Translations under genes and position numbers: made by a program
From: Haemonchus contortus
Lineage: Eukaryota; Nematoda; Chromadorea; Rhabditida; Trichostrongylidae
Assembly: GCA_000469685.2 (NCBI GenBank)
Contig: LS997563.1
Coordinates: 11,806,940 to 11,870,939 of the forward strand
DNA: 64,000 nucleotides
Direction: 5' to 3'
In this document: positions 1 to 13,868 of the stretch, one piece after another
Layout of the letters: each line of letters begins with the position of its first letter
Position numbering within the stretch: position 1 is the first letter of the stretch
Notes under the pieces: generated by a model
What the model was told of the DNA's origin: nothing
The model's input: only the letters and a program-made list of their open reading frames with translations
The model's database searches: none

Positions 1-75
1 TTGGTTGGCCTGGGCGGATATCGATCCGAAATTCGAACCCGTGCTCACGCGTGCTTAATAGTGCGCTACTTGCCA
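1..75 (-). repeat. tRNA-derived SINE-like copy, cut by the window edge
   Basis: On the minus strand it contains GGGTTCGAAT, close to a pol III B box, followed by a CCGCCCAGGCCAACCAA-type segment also seen in the copy at 34016..34237. Only part of the element is inside the window. Confidence 0.65.
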
Positions 76-100
76 CTACCCTTCCTCCGCTCTGGAAAAA

Positions 101-125
101 ACATAATAAATAATAAATAATAAAG
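101..125 (+). repeat. AT-rich (AATAAT/AATAAATA) simple repeat
   Basis: Short AATAAT-type tandem repeat ending in AATAAAGG. Confidence 0.75.
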
Positions 126-869
126 GTAATGTCGTTCTATTTCCGCAGTGGTCTTTCTAGGGGTTATTCAGCCGAAGTCAAATCAAGATGCTTTGTTGGC
201 TTGAAGTGGAAAGTTTAAACTGTCAATGTTGAACATTGTTATAGGGATGGATCTCAAGAATGAACTTCAAGGAAATGTTGTTTTTCTCACCTTTTGGAAG
301 GGTCTTGTACACCAACGCTATACAAGATTATCATTGACTTTTACTTATTTTCATAATTTCCCCCAATTCTCAAGGCTTTCAAGGAACTAAGCCACGGATA
401 CTTGTACTCAGCCCTTGCTAGCATTACTATGTCACTATCATTATAGTCACCGCCACGCTGCTTCCCTTTATAAATCTTTCTCCGGCTTTCAGGCTCTCTC
501 GGGATCGAATTACGGGCTTTTTTCACCTCAAACAGCTCTCGAAACAGCTACGCTACGCTAACGCCCACTAGCCATCCCCTCCCTTCTATAACCCTCCCAT
601 CTCAGTAATCATCTCCGCCCAATAATGATCGCCTCTGCCTCACCCATCCCAAATACGGCCTGGTTTCTCTGGAGGTCCTTCGGATTAGGTAAAGGCTCAT
701 GAAGTTCCGAAGAGAGTGCAAGTCCATGCCTGATCACTATGAACTCAATGCATGGGCATGGATTCATATGAATCCAGTGGGTCAATTTCAGCAGGCCCTA
801 GAACCTTTAATGGTAAGCACTCATCAGTACTGCCTCAAAGTTTAGTAAAAAATTAAGGTAAAGCCTTCT

Positions 870-950
870 GGCGTCAATTGGTCGTCTATGAGATCCACCT
901 CACAAAGGACTTCCATTGAGAATCGAAGCAGCGTTTTGAATGCCTGTGGA
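870..950. repeat. Dispersed repeat shared with 33520..33600
   Basis: GACTTCCATTGAGAATCG followed by GCGTTTTGAATGC matches GACTTCCATTCAGAATCG and GCGTCTTGAATGC at 33540..33580 with the same spacing. On the minus strand both give a short FKT(L/P).RF.MEV patch, perhaps from an old retroelement. Confidence 0.6.
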
Positions 951-1642
951 GCCCCTATACACGTACAAGTAGCGCTCTTTTCCTCCCAATTGAGTGTAAT
1001 ACCAACTATCCGACCATGGAAATATCGAAGGCTCGGGCGGATGCCAATCTGGAGTTCATTTCCCGAGCCGTGCATGTGTGATTCAGGGCGATTTGTTTCA
1101 CCCCACCTCCTTTACCTGCGTCAAAGGGTAGCATGTGAAGCTTGTTGTCTGCTCGAGAACAATGCTGATGTTGAGACAACACGCCGGAATTACATGTAAA
1201 GGGAAGAAGATATTCAAACTTCATTGAAATTATTCATTCTTAGGCTCAGTGATGGCCCATGCTTTTGACTAGAAAATTCTTCATAAAAGATCGGCTATTC
1301 CTAGGTGAGTGGCGCGTCCCCATAACCGCGAGTGAGGGAGGAAAAACAAAAAAATCCATTTGGTAGAGGCCCAATCGCGAATTCGCAACTGGGTCCCATG
1401 TCATCTGTGACGAACGTTTTGCTAAACTGGAAAGCGGGCTGGTCCAGTGACAAGGGGCCTAGTTTTACATGAATAATGTTCAATGTTTCAGAACAATTGA
1501 ATTGTGTTGTACCAAGCATTCTCCATAAACTTGCAAACCTTTTCTGTGCACCACTGTACTTTTTCTCATAATGCTACATTACGAAGGCGGTCAGGATTAG
1601 CCAGCGCCCACAGAGGCGGAAGTAAATGATTGCATGGACCTA

Positions 1643-2168
1643 CAGTAGCGCTCAAAAGTCTTCGGTGAAATGCTTCGACGCTTTTTCGTCCATAACTTTT
1701 TTCTTGGTAGGCCGAATGACACGAAATATGAATATGTCTAACTAGAGCATATTCCATCCTACCCAACACTCTTTGACTGCAAAGCTGCAATATCCACGGA
1801 TAGAGCAAGGTGTTTGTTGCGGTAGCAGATTTTGCTAAAACTAAAGTTGTTGGCGTCTGCACTTATTCGCACCTTATGTGCGTTTTTCTCGTCTGTTGTG
1901 TTCGGCATTACCGGTCGTACACTTTTGACATGACAAAAAGGAAAGAGATTCTAGAAGGACCATCATCTGTATTTTCAGTCGATATTGAGTTCATGCTCTT
2001 TGGAATATCTGGAACATGATCAGATTGCAGGTTAATGGTGGTAAATATTCACAATACACCCACGCTCCAAATATAGAAATTTCGCAAGTTTAGATCCAGT
2101 AGGAAAGGAGTTACGACTGAAAAGTATGACTGGAGAAGCATTTCACCGAAGACTTTTGAGCGCTACTG
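1643..2168. mobile_element. Tc1/mariner-like MITE, copy 1
   Basis: A 526-bp element with terminal inverted repeats that are perfect for at least 34 bp (outer part CAGTAGCGCTCAAAAGTC), flanked by TA on both sides (1641-1642, 2169-2170). CAGT ends with a TA target duplication are typical of Tc1/mariner transposons. It is too short to encode a transposase, so it is non-autonomous. It contains a 69-codon ORF (1810..2019, +) that is also open in the second copy. Confidence 0.9.
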
Positions 2169-5100
2169 TAGATCGGCCGTGTCAGGACCTCATTCCCCAC
2201 TGTACACTAGATAGTACCACTAGAACTAGATAGAGCAACTTCTCATCCTTTTTCCTTGAACTTGCCTGTGGGAGGATGAATGTTCTGGCTAAGCCGCTTC
2301 AGATCGTTACGCAGAGTCGCCTAAACTTAGCGCGGAGATTGTGATGGCACTCTTTGGCCTTAGAGCCGCTCCTCAACATTTTTCGCAGTGGCCGTAATGG
2401 TGGCGTTTTCGGAAAAAATGAGTCCACAAACACGAAAAGGCTCATAAACCACCAATAACTTTGTACATACTTACAATGTGCAGCAAAATACACAATTGGA
2501 ACAAATGCTGCAATGAACAAAAGAGATGCTTGCCGGAACTGTTACATAGCTTTTCAGTGCAATGAAGCTAGATATTCCATTCCATCCCGAGCTTGGCCAT
2601 TGTTAACCTCTTTCGGGTTTCCGCTACAGCTATTCGGTGAACTATGACAAAAAAAATATACATAACGCATACAAGTGTTAGTTACCATCTGCTGGTATTT
2701 TTTGACTGTGAAGAGCGGCAAAGCAGCATTAAAATTCCTTTTGGGGGAAATTCGTCTCTTCTCGAATATCAATTTGACCTTGAATGATGGGCTCTCAGCA
2801 AAAGAACGAACCATCCCCATGGGGTTCAGGGCTTCGCTTCCTTTCCCATCCCATGCCATTCATAGCACCACTGCAAATGGTCCGCCTTACAGGAAGGTCT
2901 ATTCTCAAACTCAACAGTTCGATCAAAATTTGATTCTCAATTGCTCACTTCTAGCACGGCACCAATTTACAGATGGTGGCAGATTAAATCGTTTTCTATC
3001 ACACTCTCTACCCCTTTCACTCTCACTGGTGAAAAAGAGGATGATGAGTTAATGGATGTCAAAACCTTTTGAACTTGTCGCTGCACTAACATGTGTGAAA
3101 TGACTGAATAGAAAGTTCAAAAGGAATTTTTACTGCCCCTGCCCTCTGGAGGATTGGGGCAGTGAGTGATCGAGATCTTGGGCAGAAAAAAAGCGTTTAG
3201 AAGCCCCGAGTCAAGCGAAAAGAGAAAGAAATTGATGAAGCAAAACGAAAATCGAGAACTTCCTCAGAAGAGGGTAACCTAACGTCAAATTTAGATTTGA
3301 GCGTTTAAGTGTAAGCTCGAAATTCACTGCCAGTACATGATTTTTTTTTCTAGTTAAAGCGAAGGCCTTGTAGAATTTCCAGTGGATTTCGGTTGCTCGG
3401 CTTCTGATCGCATGATGACATGACGTTCCATGTTCTCCCTCAGCTCCCGAGATAGATGTTCAGGAGCATTGGTACAGTCTCACAACTCCAGACAATTTTC
3501 GAGGCACGACATCGACTATCTGCCTTTTACTTTTGGCACTCGACCCCGAAGGAGGGGAAAACTGGATCCGAAGCATAGCCGAAAACTTCGCCAGCATCGA
3601 TTTCAGCAAATTTGTTTCTGAATAGCCGGGGCGCCGACAATCCGGCCCCTCTCACCACTTTCTCCTTTTTTTCTCAACGAATTGATAAATTGAATTCTGT
3701 GGAGGAAAGCAGGGGAAAGAAAAAGCTCCGTTGCGATCGATATCCATAATTCACGCTAGTTCTCATCCATAACTGCTTTTTTACCTTCTTTCACGATAAA
3801 TACCGCTTTGTTATCCGATGCGCCTATTAACTAATAATAACGATTTGCATTTTTTTACCCCAATGCCGATCGCCATCCTCCATTATGAAACTCGATTTGC
3901 AGGATAATCATTTCACTCTGCCAGTGTCGGCTATGCCTTTCGAGAGCGTTGGAGCTCAGTGATGGGTGTATCTTCCATTTTTAGCTTACTACGATTCACA
4001 GCCTAGTGTAACTGACAAACTATTCCTGGGATTTACTTGTGAGAGACCGATTTTACCCCTTCTGTTGTATGTAGACCGCTTTTTAATTTTCAATCCTTCT
4101 TCCGATGACGGATAACGTCAGAAGTTCAGCTAGTGTTAGAGCTATTCCCTTGTGGGGCTTTGAGACATCACATAAGAACCAGTTGAAGTTGATGATTTTC
4201 ATTTCAAAAATGAATAGAAGACGGACTCTTTGATTTTTCCAACTCCTTAGTTCAATGAACGCTTCCCTAACTAGATTCACCCCATGAATCATTGAAGAGA
4301 AGCGGAGGTTCTTTTCAAAACCTGCATGGTAGTATCACAAGGATGCAGGATACAAGGAGCCACAGACAGCAAGCTCAGCCTCGGACGGGACCTGTACCCA
4401 CACCTGAGTTCCCCCCGAGCTTCCTATAGCCGTCGTTGTTATCGGACACCTCGTACCCTGTTCCTTGTTTCTTAGCACTCCTGCCCCTAACTTAGCGCCT
4501 TTTTGATAGCATACTTCAGCTCCGGAAACGTGCTTATCAAAATTTGATTCCATCTTCTCAGAAATGCTGCTCTGCTAGCAATTGGTCTCGATGAGATAAA
4601 CTTCTTTTGATTCAATTAGACTCGAGCTCCAGCTGTGCTAAGTTACCGAGGGATTTGGAGCCCCACACTATCTCATCCCGTCGATCGAAAGAACGGTCTC
4701 ATTATGCATCTTAAGCAAAATAAATTAGATGGGGAAATAGAAGACTGACTATGGGCCAGTAAGAAGGAAAGATCGGTAGGATTTCTCTATCTTTGCATTC
4801 CTGTACTTATTGGCTTCTTTTGAATAGCATTAAAAAAGCCTTTAAATTTTCTCGGGGTAGAAATCAGCAGAAAAAACCACATATGTTTTCATCCATTGTT
4901 TGCCCATTAAGTGAGCTTATAAACGCGGTAGCAGCAGAGGCCGTTCCTACTTCCCGTTTAATCCCACTCACCCATTGATTTCTGAGTACCTGGAAGAGTA
5001 TGGCGGACCAATCTCCGTTTTTGGGTTCGATATTGAACTTCTCAGTCGGAGATGAAACGTCTTTCACTGACTTATGTATGTACGTTTAGAACATGCTTCC

Positions 5101-5975
5101 AACAAAATTCCTTTTGACCCCGTTCATAAAAAATATGTCCCTATAGGAAATAAAAATACAAAAATAAAAATTGGGAGGTGCATATGACCGGACTGCTGTC
5201 AGAACTATTCAGGAAAGCTAGGAGTGAATGTTCAAACAGCTTCCAAGGATTATTGTTTCAAGGCTAACCGAAGAAGGGATTTCTGGCTAAGATCTTCCAT
5301 AACCGAAGCATTTGCGTTCAAATTGTTATGAACGTATAACTGTTTATATATGCATACTTGAATAAACTTACCCAAAAACTCTGCCCATAGAAAACCCAGA
5401 AAATGAACTATTTAGGAGTACTGGTCCAATTGCTGTTCATCGAATACTAGTTACAGATTGTCTAGTTTGGGTCAAACATACGGCCTCGAGAGGGTTCCAC
5501 CTTTTTCCGATAATTTTTCCATGAAACGGCCACCGAAACGATGTTGCCCAACTTATCATACCAGTTTTTCCCCAAAATTGTAACAGTAGTAGTGGAGTAG
5601 TTTTCTGTAACCCACAAGAACCAGAAAGATAAATAGTAGGATTAACCATTCACAGCCCCTCAGTTGGACATAATCAGGGGGCTGATGGGTTTGAAATCAT
5701 TTCTTCACGATAAGGGGATACTCCTCATTGCATTCCTAGCTTTCATCAAGACATCTCAGTTTCGAAGCATGGGAAGTCGTCTGAATATTCGATTAATTCA
5801 GCGGCATTGCTGCGGCATTGACAGGAAACCATGGAAAAACAACAAAAACAACCCCTCGTGGATTCAGATACCTTCATAGCCTACGAAATTTTCAACCAAA
5901 AATCAGTATTTAACAATCGTTTTTCCCCTGTTTTGAGGCTGCTTAGTTGTTATCTACCGGCAAGAATTGATTTCT

Positions 5976-6003
5976 CTCCCCTCCCTCCCTCCCTCCCTCT
6001 CCC
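5976..6003 (+). repeat. (CTCC)n simple repeat
   Basis: Tandem CTCC/CCCT units within a pyrimidine-rich stretch. Confidence 0.85.
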
Positions 6004-6712
6004 CGAACTCGGCGGCAGCGCACATTCACGCCGCACATTCTCCTCTGGCCATTGCTCACACATACGCAGCAGCACTGCTTAGAGCTTTACTTCTTCCATT
6101 TTCAGACTCCCACGAAACCCCTCCCCTTGCTCGAGAATCCCAGCCTATTCACCCAGTCAGTTTTGCCCTTTATTGATGTCCTCTTCATTCTTCCTTTTCC
6201 ATGATGAGAGTTCTTCTACACGGTTCCGAAGCTAAATCTCTCGTAATTGCCTCATGGAATCTTCCAGCTGTTATGACCGTCATTACCATCCTGGCCAATG
6301 CTCTCAGCTTAGCCATGACTCTCGTGATAGACGTCTCCCAAGAAAACTCTTGTGAAAGTGAAGAGTCAAAGCGATAGCAGACGCCATATTGAATATTCCA
6401 GCACCATATGAAAAAGGATGAAGCTAGGGAAATGCTTTGAATGAGCCCCAGTGATCAAATATACACGTCTTCCTTCTTTGGTTGGGAAGAACGTCAGCAT
6501 TCATCTTTTGACTTCTCTCACCTTTAGTCTCCTGCTTGTTGGTTTATTCCTGAATACGAAAAATAGCTGCGCTCTGCGCAGACTTGACGAATCGCTTTGA
6601 GAATCGTTGAGACATTGGGCGAAGGCTTTTGGAAGGGCCTCTGTGAAATAAGCTCCATTATGGCTAGTGCGTACAACTGCTGAATAGAGAGAAAAAAGGC
6701 TTGTGAATTTGT

Positions 6713-6799
6713 TTATTGACAGATTTGTACTTGTCCGACTCAGCTCGTCCGGCTTTCACACTGCTGAGCAGCCGGAAATGAAGACAGATCTGTCAATAA
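6713..6799. repeat. Short inverted-repeat element
   Basis: TTATTGACAGAT at 6713 returns as ATCTGTCAATAA ending at 6799, with weaker complementarity further in. 87 bp in all, perhaps a small MITE remnant. Confidence 0.6.
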
Positions 6800-7348
6800 T
6801 TGCGCTTATTTCTGGTACTAAAAGTTACTTGAATCAGTTGTGGTCATGAATTTTCAATCAATGGTTTTTGTCCTTAATTGTCGTGGATTTGAATCTAGTA
6901 TTTTTGATGGTAAAAATTGATGACTCCACCGTATTTCAAAATGCTTAGGAAAAGGTGTTTTGAAACTTTTTCTCTTCTTTTTCTTTTTTTTGCAATCAAT
7001 TTGTAGTGGCCTTTTACCTTGCCATGAATCTTCCCAAATGAGTTCTTGCGCATGAAAAATCGTCTTCGAAATTTTATCTCCTCTCCCCAAGATACTCCTC
7101 AAAATGCTTAAACGTATTTAGGATGGCAACGTTAATCTTCGTTGTGGAAAAACCTCGTAGATGGCACGAAAAGTTGCCTTCCAGCTCATCATAGCACAGA
7201 AAATTCTTCTGAAATTTTCCCCACACCCAACTTCGACTCTAAATTTGATTCTGATTTTTGATTTTTCTGATTCTGAATGAGAATGTGGCTTACACAATGG
7301 CTTGCGGTGGCCAATGGATATATAAGCCGATAAATTCGACCTCAAAAA

Positions 7349-7470
7349 CAAGTCTGGTACCTATTGGACGACCCTGAGGGGATGGAAGCATCGGTTGGAC
7401 AGGGCGAGTATCGATCCGTGAATCGATCCCTATTGCATGCGTGTGATAGGTAGTGTGCTACTTTCCATCA
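7349..7470 (-). repeat. tRNA-derived SINE-like copy
   Basis: Minus strand carries a degraded B box, then the family tail with CATCCC, CAGGGTCG and GGTACCAGACTTG in the same order as the copy at 34016..34237. The A box is not recognisable. Confidence 0.65.
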
Positions 7471-9462
7471 CATCACCTTCACTCTCAACTCCCCATATGA
7501 CCCTGAAAATGTTGTTTCCAATTTTTCTTGGCAAAAGTTAACATAAGCAATAGAGTATCCTGCTCGTGCTAATGAGACCATATCGATTTCCGTCACAAAC
7601 AGCTACATTCCAGGAAAATTGAAGTTTGGGATGGAGTAACAATAGAAATATTTCGCGCAGTGGGCAATTGCGTACTCAAAAGAAGGGCAAAGAATTGCCC
7701 TTGTAGGCCGTCAAATCCTGTTTTTCTCTGGTGTAACTAACAAAATGGCATATTCATCATGAAAGCCTCGTTACGACCTCATAACCTATCGAAGCATAAT
7801 CAAAAGATGTTCTTTTCTAGCTCTACCCTACCATCGTCAGACTCTATTATAGTGAAACTTGGCCGAAACCCACAGTTGAGTGAGGGATCCCGGAGCCAGA
7901 CCAACGCGAATGTTGCCTCCGAAAGAAAATGGCCTAATGGGGCATTCCGGCTATTGCTCTCGTTTCGCGATTCGTTTTTTTTTCATTTATTTCTTTTTAG
8001 CACTTGCTTTACTTGATCAGCAAACACATCGACCTTTTTTTTCAAAGTTTTTCGGGTAGCTGCTATTCAATGAGTGATCTTGGGAGCGCTCGAAGGCTAT
8101 GATACTCATAATGTTAGCATAGCAACAGCCCAGTATTTCTGCTCCTTTCGTCGGCTAGAACATCCGCCTTTCACTTTCAAGCTTTTTCAGCTTTAGTGGA
8201 GCTTTTAATGGGTAAGGGCTCGATACAATGAATGTGCCCAGTCGATTTCCATGCCAGTGCTTCTAGTTTCCAAACAAGTCTGTTAGCGTCCCTGAAAGAC
8301 GTAAGACTCGGGTGGCCTTTATCCTACGGGATTGATCAACGCCAAAAGACTTTATCCTTCAAACTTCATAGCAATTTTATGTCTGGCATATCGACGTTGT
8401 TAAGGAGCCTATGAAAAAAATTCTATCAGTAAATCACAGCTCATGGTCGGAGTTTCTTCCTGTCTCCATCCCTTTCATCATATTTTATTTCGAACGCCAT
8501 GCACTCATATGTTCCTGGTCATGAGTTTTCGTATTCCACCGCATTATGGTGAATTATTCATTGAAAACAGTTATTGCGCCTCATTTATGGTCAATAGCAA
8601 GACTGGAAGCATCCCGTCAATAGCTGCTGTCTGTTGAACAGTCACCACAAATAAAATCGTTGAGATGCGCTAAAAACTTTTTATTGGAGTTTTGATAAGA
8701 GGGTTGATATTTTCTATAGCTGTTTTCAAGCTATAAAGCTGTAAACAGTATTATTCCGAAAATTCGGGAACTTCTCGGAAAAATACTCGGACCTACCACG
8801 AGAATTTGGAGTATTATGGGAGTTATTCGGAGTATTATCACATTTAAGGCAAGAAGAAAGGGGATGTGACCACTCTCCTGAATAACGTGGAAGAGACACA
8901 CCCGAAAAGTGAGGAAATAATAGGTAGAATCTGCGTGCAGGATGGTGGTGCTCACCACACAGTTCCCAGTTCATTTCTCAGGAGGGCAATGGACTAGAAG
9001 AACTCGAACGTTCTTGGTAGGAGGGCTAGACGGCTCAAAATCAGATGATACTGAATGAGGGTAGTTATAATGGCACAGAGATCGAAGAAGACAGCAAAAG
9101 GCAGCGGACACATTCACAAGAGAGAGGGTGGGAACAACTGATAATGAAGCATAAGCTGAGGTAGGCGATGTTTGTGAGAAGGGCTACGACCTTAATCCCA
9201 GAATAAGGTCGTGGGCAAAGGTTAATGAATAAAGATGACAAGCTTACAAGTGAACTGGTCTTTGATTTTCTTCTTCGATTAATTTCATGATTTATTTCGC
9301 ACCGAGGGTTTAAAAAGTGTATTGGGTTACACCATGGAGCAAGTGGTCGCGGAATATGAAACTTCACAAATTCACATCAATCAGCGGGCTGGGTTTTTGT
9401 TTGGTAATCTCATGGCACATATGTGATTTATTTACTATTTGCTATGTGGGGCGGAGATGGTG

Positions 9463-9612
9463 TATGGCAGTGATGCACTGTGAAGACTCATGGTCACGGA
9501 TTCGAAACCCGGAGCGGTATCCTCTCTTAGCAATCGAGGCTTTCATCCATCTGGGGTCGCGCAATTGGTCCCAGACCTGAAAAGATAAATTTGACTTGTA
9601 CCGACTGACAAC
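9463..9612 (+). repeat. tRNA-derived SINE-like copy
   Basis: Plus strand: GGTCACGGATTCGAAACCC resembles a tRNA T-arm/B box. It is followed by CATCCATCTGGGGTCG, an ATTGGT.CCAGAC segment and GACTTG, the same order of blocks as in the other copies. Diverged and not a functional tRNA. Confidence 0.65.
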
Positions 9613-10804
9613 CGCCTTATACTCTTAACCTAATGGTCGAACATCCAGTGGTTTTCGAAACTTACTACTCTATCTAATTCTTCCTGTGCCTCTTCATTAT
9701 TACTCACGGCTCAGTTGCCCTACTGTCTGCTCCACTGTCTCTTCCTACAGAGCGTCTTCAAATTACCCAGTCACTCCCTTTACTCATGATTACTACTACT
9801 TGGTTTTCTATCTTTTGCCAATTTAAACCGTTATAGTTGCTCTACTACCGTCTATGTCTGTCTCTATTACCAGAGGCAGCTGATGCTCTAGAAGTGCTTC
9901 GTTGAGTTACTCATGAACTTACACTTTTTCTTTCACTTCATTCAATGGTCATTACCTAGTACTCATTCGATTTCATTTCATTTGCTATTTGAAAAGGACG
10001 CTTACATCAAATATCTCTTATCCACTTAGCTGTTTCACATAGCAATTACGACATGTAGACATCTTTTCTTCAACCAACAAACAGTAAACACAGTTCCAAA
10101 AAATTGTCGCAAGGCCTACAACAAAAATGGTGGGCCTCCTCAGTAGGTATCAAGGCTTGCATTCGGGGTTTGATCGGTTTGTGCGGGACTTCCTGGGAAA
10201 TTGAGACGATGAGCGAGTTATGGAACAATTTTGGGAGGCCAAGTTGCCTCTACATGATCATAAGCGATGGGAGCGACATCAAGGATTTTCAAACAACAAC
10301 TAACCTCAAGGATTACCTACCTGAAAGGTCCACGGTATCACCTCAGGCTGAAGAAATGCGGCTTTAAAAGGGTGAGCTTCATGAAGGGGCTTTGAGGCAA
10401 AATGCTTGATCGTTTCAAGATGAACAGGCTTACCAAGTGCAGAGGCCTATTTCGAAGAATCATCCGGGAATTTGGAAGTTCCCACCCATCAATTAGAAGT
10501 AACCCTGTTAAAGATGCAAAGCAATAAATCTCCTTCATTAATGGTGTCGAATATTAGTGATGTAATAAGTGCAACGCAACAAAAATGAGACCTTCCCTTG
10601 CTAATGGCTTCTCTTTGCCGTCATTTGCTATACGACTTATATAACGAGAGTGATAGACAAGCACAACACTCAAAAACTTCAGCCCGGTTGAGGGATTATA
10701 ATGTGCCGATTTTCAGCACTTACGGGGCAACACGTCCATTGAGTAGGTAAAGAAAATTAGAAGAGATACATACGTATGTTCTCTTTCGAAAAATTAATGT
10801 AACA

Positions 10805-10895
10805 GCTTTGCCCCAAGAACATCTAATCTAAATGGCGTGGTGTCCGAATTTTTTCTGATATTTGATACCTTCGTGAATGTAACCGAGTTGCCCAT
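10805..10895 (+). repeat. Dispersed repeat shared with 16010..16095
   Basis: TTTCTGATATTTGATACCTT followed by CG.GA.TG.A.CCGAGT occurs here and at 16040..16075, preceded in both by CAGCTTTG.CCC. Family unknown. Confidence 0.6.
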
Positions 10896-13854
10896 TTTCA
10901 TTTCTTTCTCAAATATGGCGTAGTTCATATATTCCAAACACTGGAAACTAACTTCCAAATGAAGTGTAGCATGAGTGACGTTGTGACGTCCGGAGGTAAC
11001 ACTCAGGTACTTGGAGCATCTTTTCAATCTTCAATTCTCTTAGAAAGGAGAGCGATAAATTAGAGACGATCGAATACATGTGCGCAGCTTGCCACTGATC
11101 TTATTCTCAGCTTAACTGAAGCACTTAACAGTAATTATAGCGGAGCGACGGTTTGCAAAGGAGTAGTCGGTCGCAAACCTTAGGTTGACCACGATTAGTA
11201 AGCTCACTGTAGTTAAAAGCTGCCAAGACCATGGCGAGGTCCAGTAAGGCTACTATAGGTGAGCCTGTCTTCTGTCAAGAAAGTAACTTAGAGCTTCTTG
11301 CTGTAAACAGTAGAGGTAAACGGTAGCGTACAAGGCCAAATGACCTGAGCTGGAGTAGTGAGCAAGCTCGTATACCTGAACAGCACATCCCATTGCATGC
11401 TTCCTGTTGTTAAGACGACCAGGTGATCCCTGAGGTGATTAGGAGAAATAAATGATAAAGCCACTTCGTATTTTGTTGTACTTTCTCCTATGGGAATGCA
11501 TTCAAAGCGCCCTAATAAACCAGGCAAAGGAGCAGTCTTGACTGTTTTTCTATATGGTTAAATGGTGTAATAAGTGCGCCCGATATAGTAGTCAGAATAA
11601 TTGAAGCTCAACTACGACTCTGCATAAGAGAGTGAATCAATTTTCATTTGACCAAACCACAAATTAAGTACGGCAATCGTTTTTTCTTGAGTCTTTCTTT
11701 CACTTGCACTTTCAATTCATTTTTGAATTCAGTTACTTCCCTGAACGTACTCGCTCGCGTTATCGCTTTAGCTATAGTTCATTCTTTACGATAGCCATTC
11801 TTCGATGTGCCCATATCTAATGTAAGGGATCATGTTTCACGCATTGATCAATTTCATGCTGAGAGATGCCCCCGTACATACTCCACCAGAATACGGAAAC
11901 TCAAAAAAGTCTAAAGGTGTTTTGTGCTTGTACACCGACTTGTGGGGTTCTGACAATGCATAAGCCGTGCTCTTACTCTCTCAGATCTCGTTTAAATGTT
12001 ATTAGCATTATTGTAGTAGGTATCAATCTGGCGTCCAAATCCGCCATGCTCATGGTGGCAGCGCGCCATGGCACTGTTCCATCACCGTCTTTGACTGATT
12101 GTGACTTACGAGTGAACTTAGCTGATCTCGCTATCCCTTTGGAAAGGTATTTTATAGTAAATATGAAAGTAGAAAAGAATAATATCTGTTCTGTTTCCTT
12201 CGTTGTTGTTGCCCAAGGGGTGATCTCAACAATGAGCTCCCAATACGCCTTGATGTTGACGGTTCCGCCCCCGAAGACTGGAAACGAAGAATTTCATTGG
12301 GAAAACAAGCTGGAGGGCTCATTTTATCTACAGAAAATCGCCAAAACAAAACCCCAAAGAACTTGCTCTGTTCGGCAATAATGCTCGGTAATAATGGTCC
12401 ATAAAATGTCCGAGAGGAAGATTAGTATTTTGCTCCGGCGATCCATCAAGAAGCCGAGAGCCGGGCCTAACTCTCACAGAACTTAGGCTGTTTCTTATCT
12501 GTGATAGTGATCACTATGCTAACTGGCCCAATCCATTTTCATCTAACTCCTTAACCTCTCCACCAAGAAAGCACTGCATTGAGAGAAAAGAGAATTTCTA
12601 TTTAGAAAAAAGCCAAACACTGTCTGTGAAATATTCATTTTTGAAAAATGAACAAATGAATGTGAGCCGAATTTCAAAATCAGCATATCTATTCAAATCC
12701 AGACTGTTTAGAGCTGCATTTTTATCTGATGACTTCCTCTACTCTGGTCTAACGTCACATTCAGGGTGTATTCCTCAGGAATGGGAAAATTTTTGAGGTA
12801 CTATGATGGTTCTTCCTAGTAGCGGACCATGATCCACTAGCATTTTTTATAATATAATAATCGCAAGGTGAGTATCAATTCCAATAACGACCAGAGGGTA
12901 CGATAGCAGGCAGATTTAGTAGCTCCTTCTCTTCAGTTGACGTTGGTCGAGCCCTGAACAGCAGCCAAAAGCATCAGTGACTTCTAGGGGTAAAACGGAA
13001 CAGAATTTTACGGTAGTCTATCTTAGTTTAATGGAATACTCCAAAATCTTGGATCGCTCAGTTGCTGGACACACTCAGTTTCAAAATCCTATAAAATTAG
13101 AAAAAAACCTCTCGACACATACTATTGATGGTTGTAAATCTGTGAGCCCTTCTGGGTTGCGCTTGTAATCTCGGCATCAAGGAGGAGCCCGCTTTAAGCT
13201 AATGCTTTCGTGTTAGCCACAAAATGCCAGCGGGCAATGATAGAAATGGTGTAGATCGAGAGTTCCTGGAATCCAACTCTCCTTGATTCTCACTTTTATA
13301 ATATAAAGGTTATAAAATCCGCTTTTAGCCGATTGAGCAGCTTTCAACTATGCTAGGAATTTTTCCGTTCCAATTCTCATGGAGAGAAGAACTTCATCTA
13401 AGGGGAGCGTCACAAGAAGTTAGAGCTTGGGAGAAACTTTACGGCACAGAAAAACCTTCTCAAAGTGACCTTCTATGTGAGATCCGTGGAAGCTCTCTTT
13501 CCAAACAACATTTTTCTCTTGAAGATTCCGAATTCATCACGAATTCTTCACTTTCCTTCAAATTATTGTGAACCATTGAACCATCAACCAAGTTCAAAAG
13601 GGATTGCAGGTGACCGCACTACCGATTATGCATTCTATGCAACCATTCATCAGTCAAGGTAACTTAAAAAGGATCAAACTGTTAAGTTATCTTCTGAAGG
13701 GAGCCGACAGTTCGTGCTCAAACTTTCCAGGCACAAATTAGGCCTCACAATAACTTTCATGAGTTAGTGGATAGTCTGAGTGGTTTCTAGTTAGCCACTC
13801 CATAATCTCCACACAAAAAGTTTCAGTCGGTAGTTCATTCAGTCGCTCCAGCTT

Positions 13855-13868
13855 CCCCCCCCCCCCCC
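13855..13868 (+). repeat. Poly(C) tract, 14 C
   Basis: Fourteen consecutive C, a likely site of length error in the assembly. Confidence 0.9.

Larger units (their letters stand above)
76..1640. other. Intergenic; no gene seen
   Basis: AT-rich DNA with one dispersed repeat (870..950) and short random ORFs on both strands. No splice-consistent coding pattern or RNA gene recognised. Confidence 0.6.
2171..7348. other. Intergenic; no gene seen
   Basis: Only short ORFs with no recognisable protein, one small inverted repeat (6713..6799), a CTCC simple repeat and pyrimidine-rich stretches. Nothing else stands out. Confidence 0.6.
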
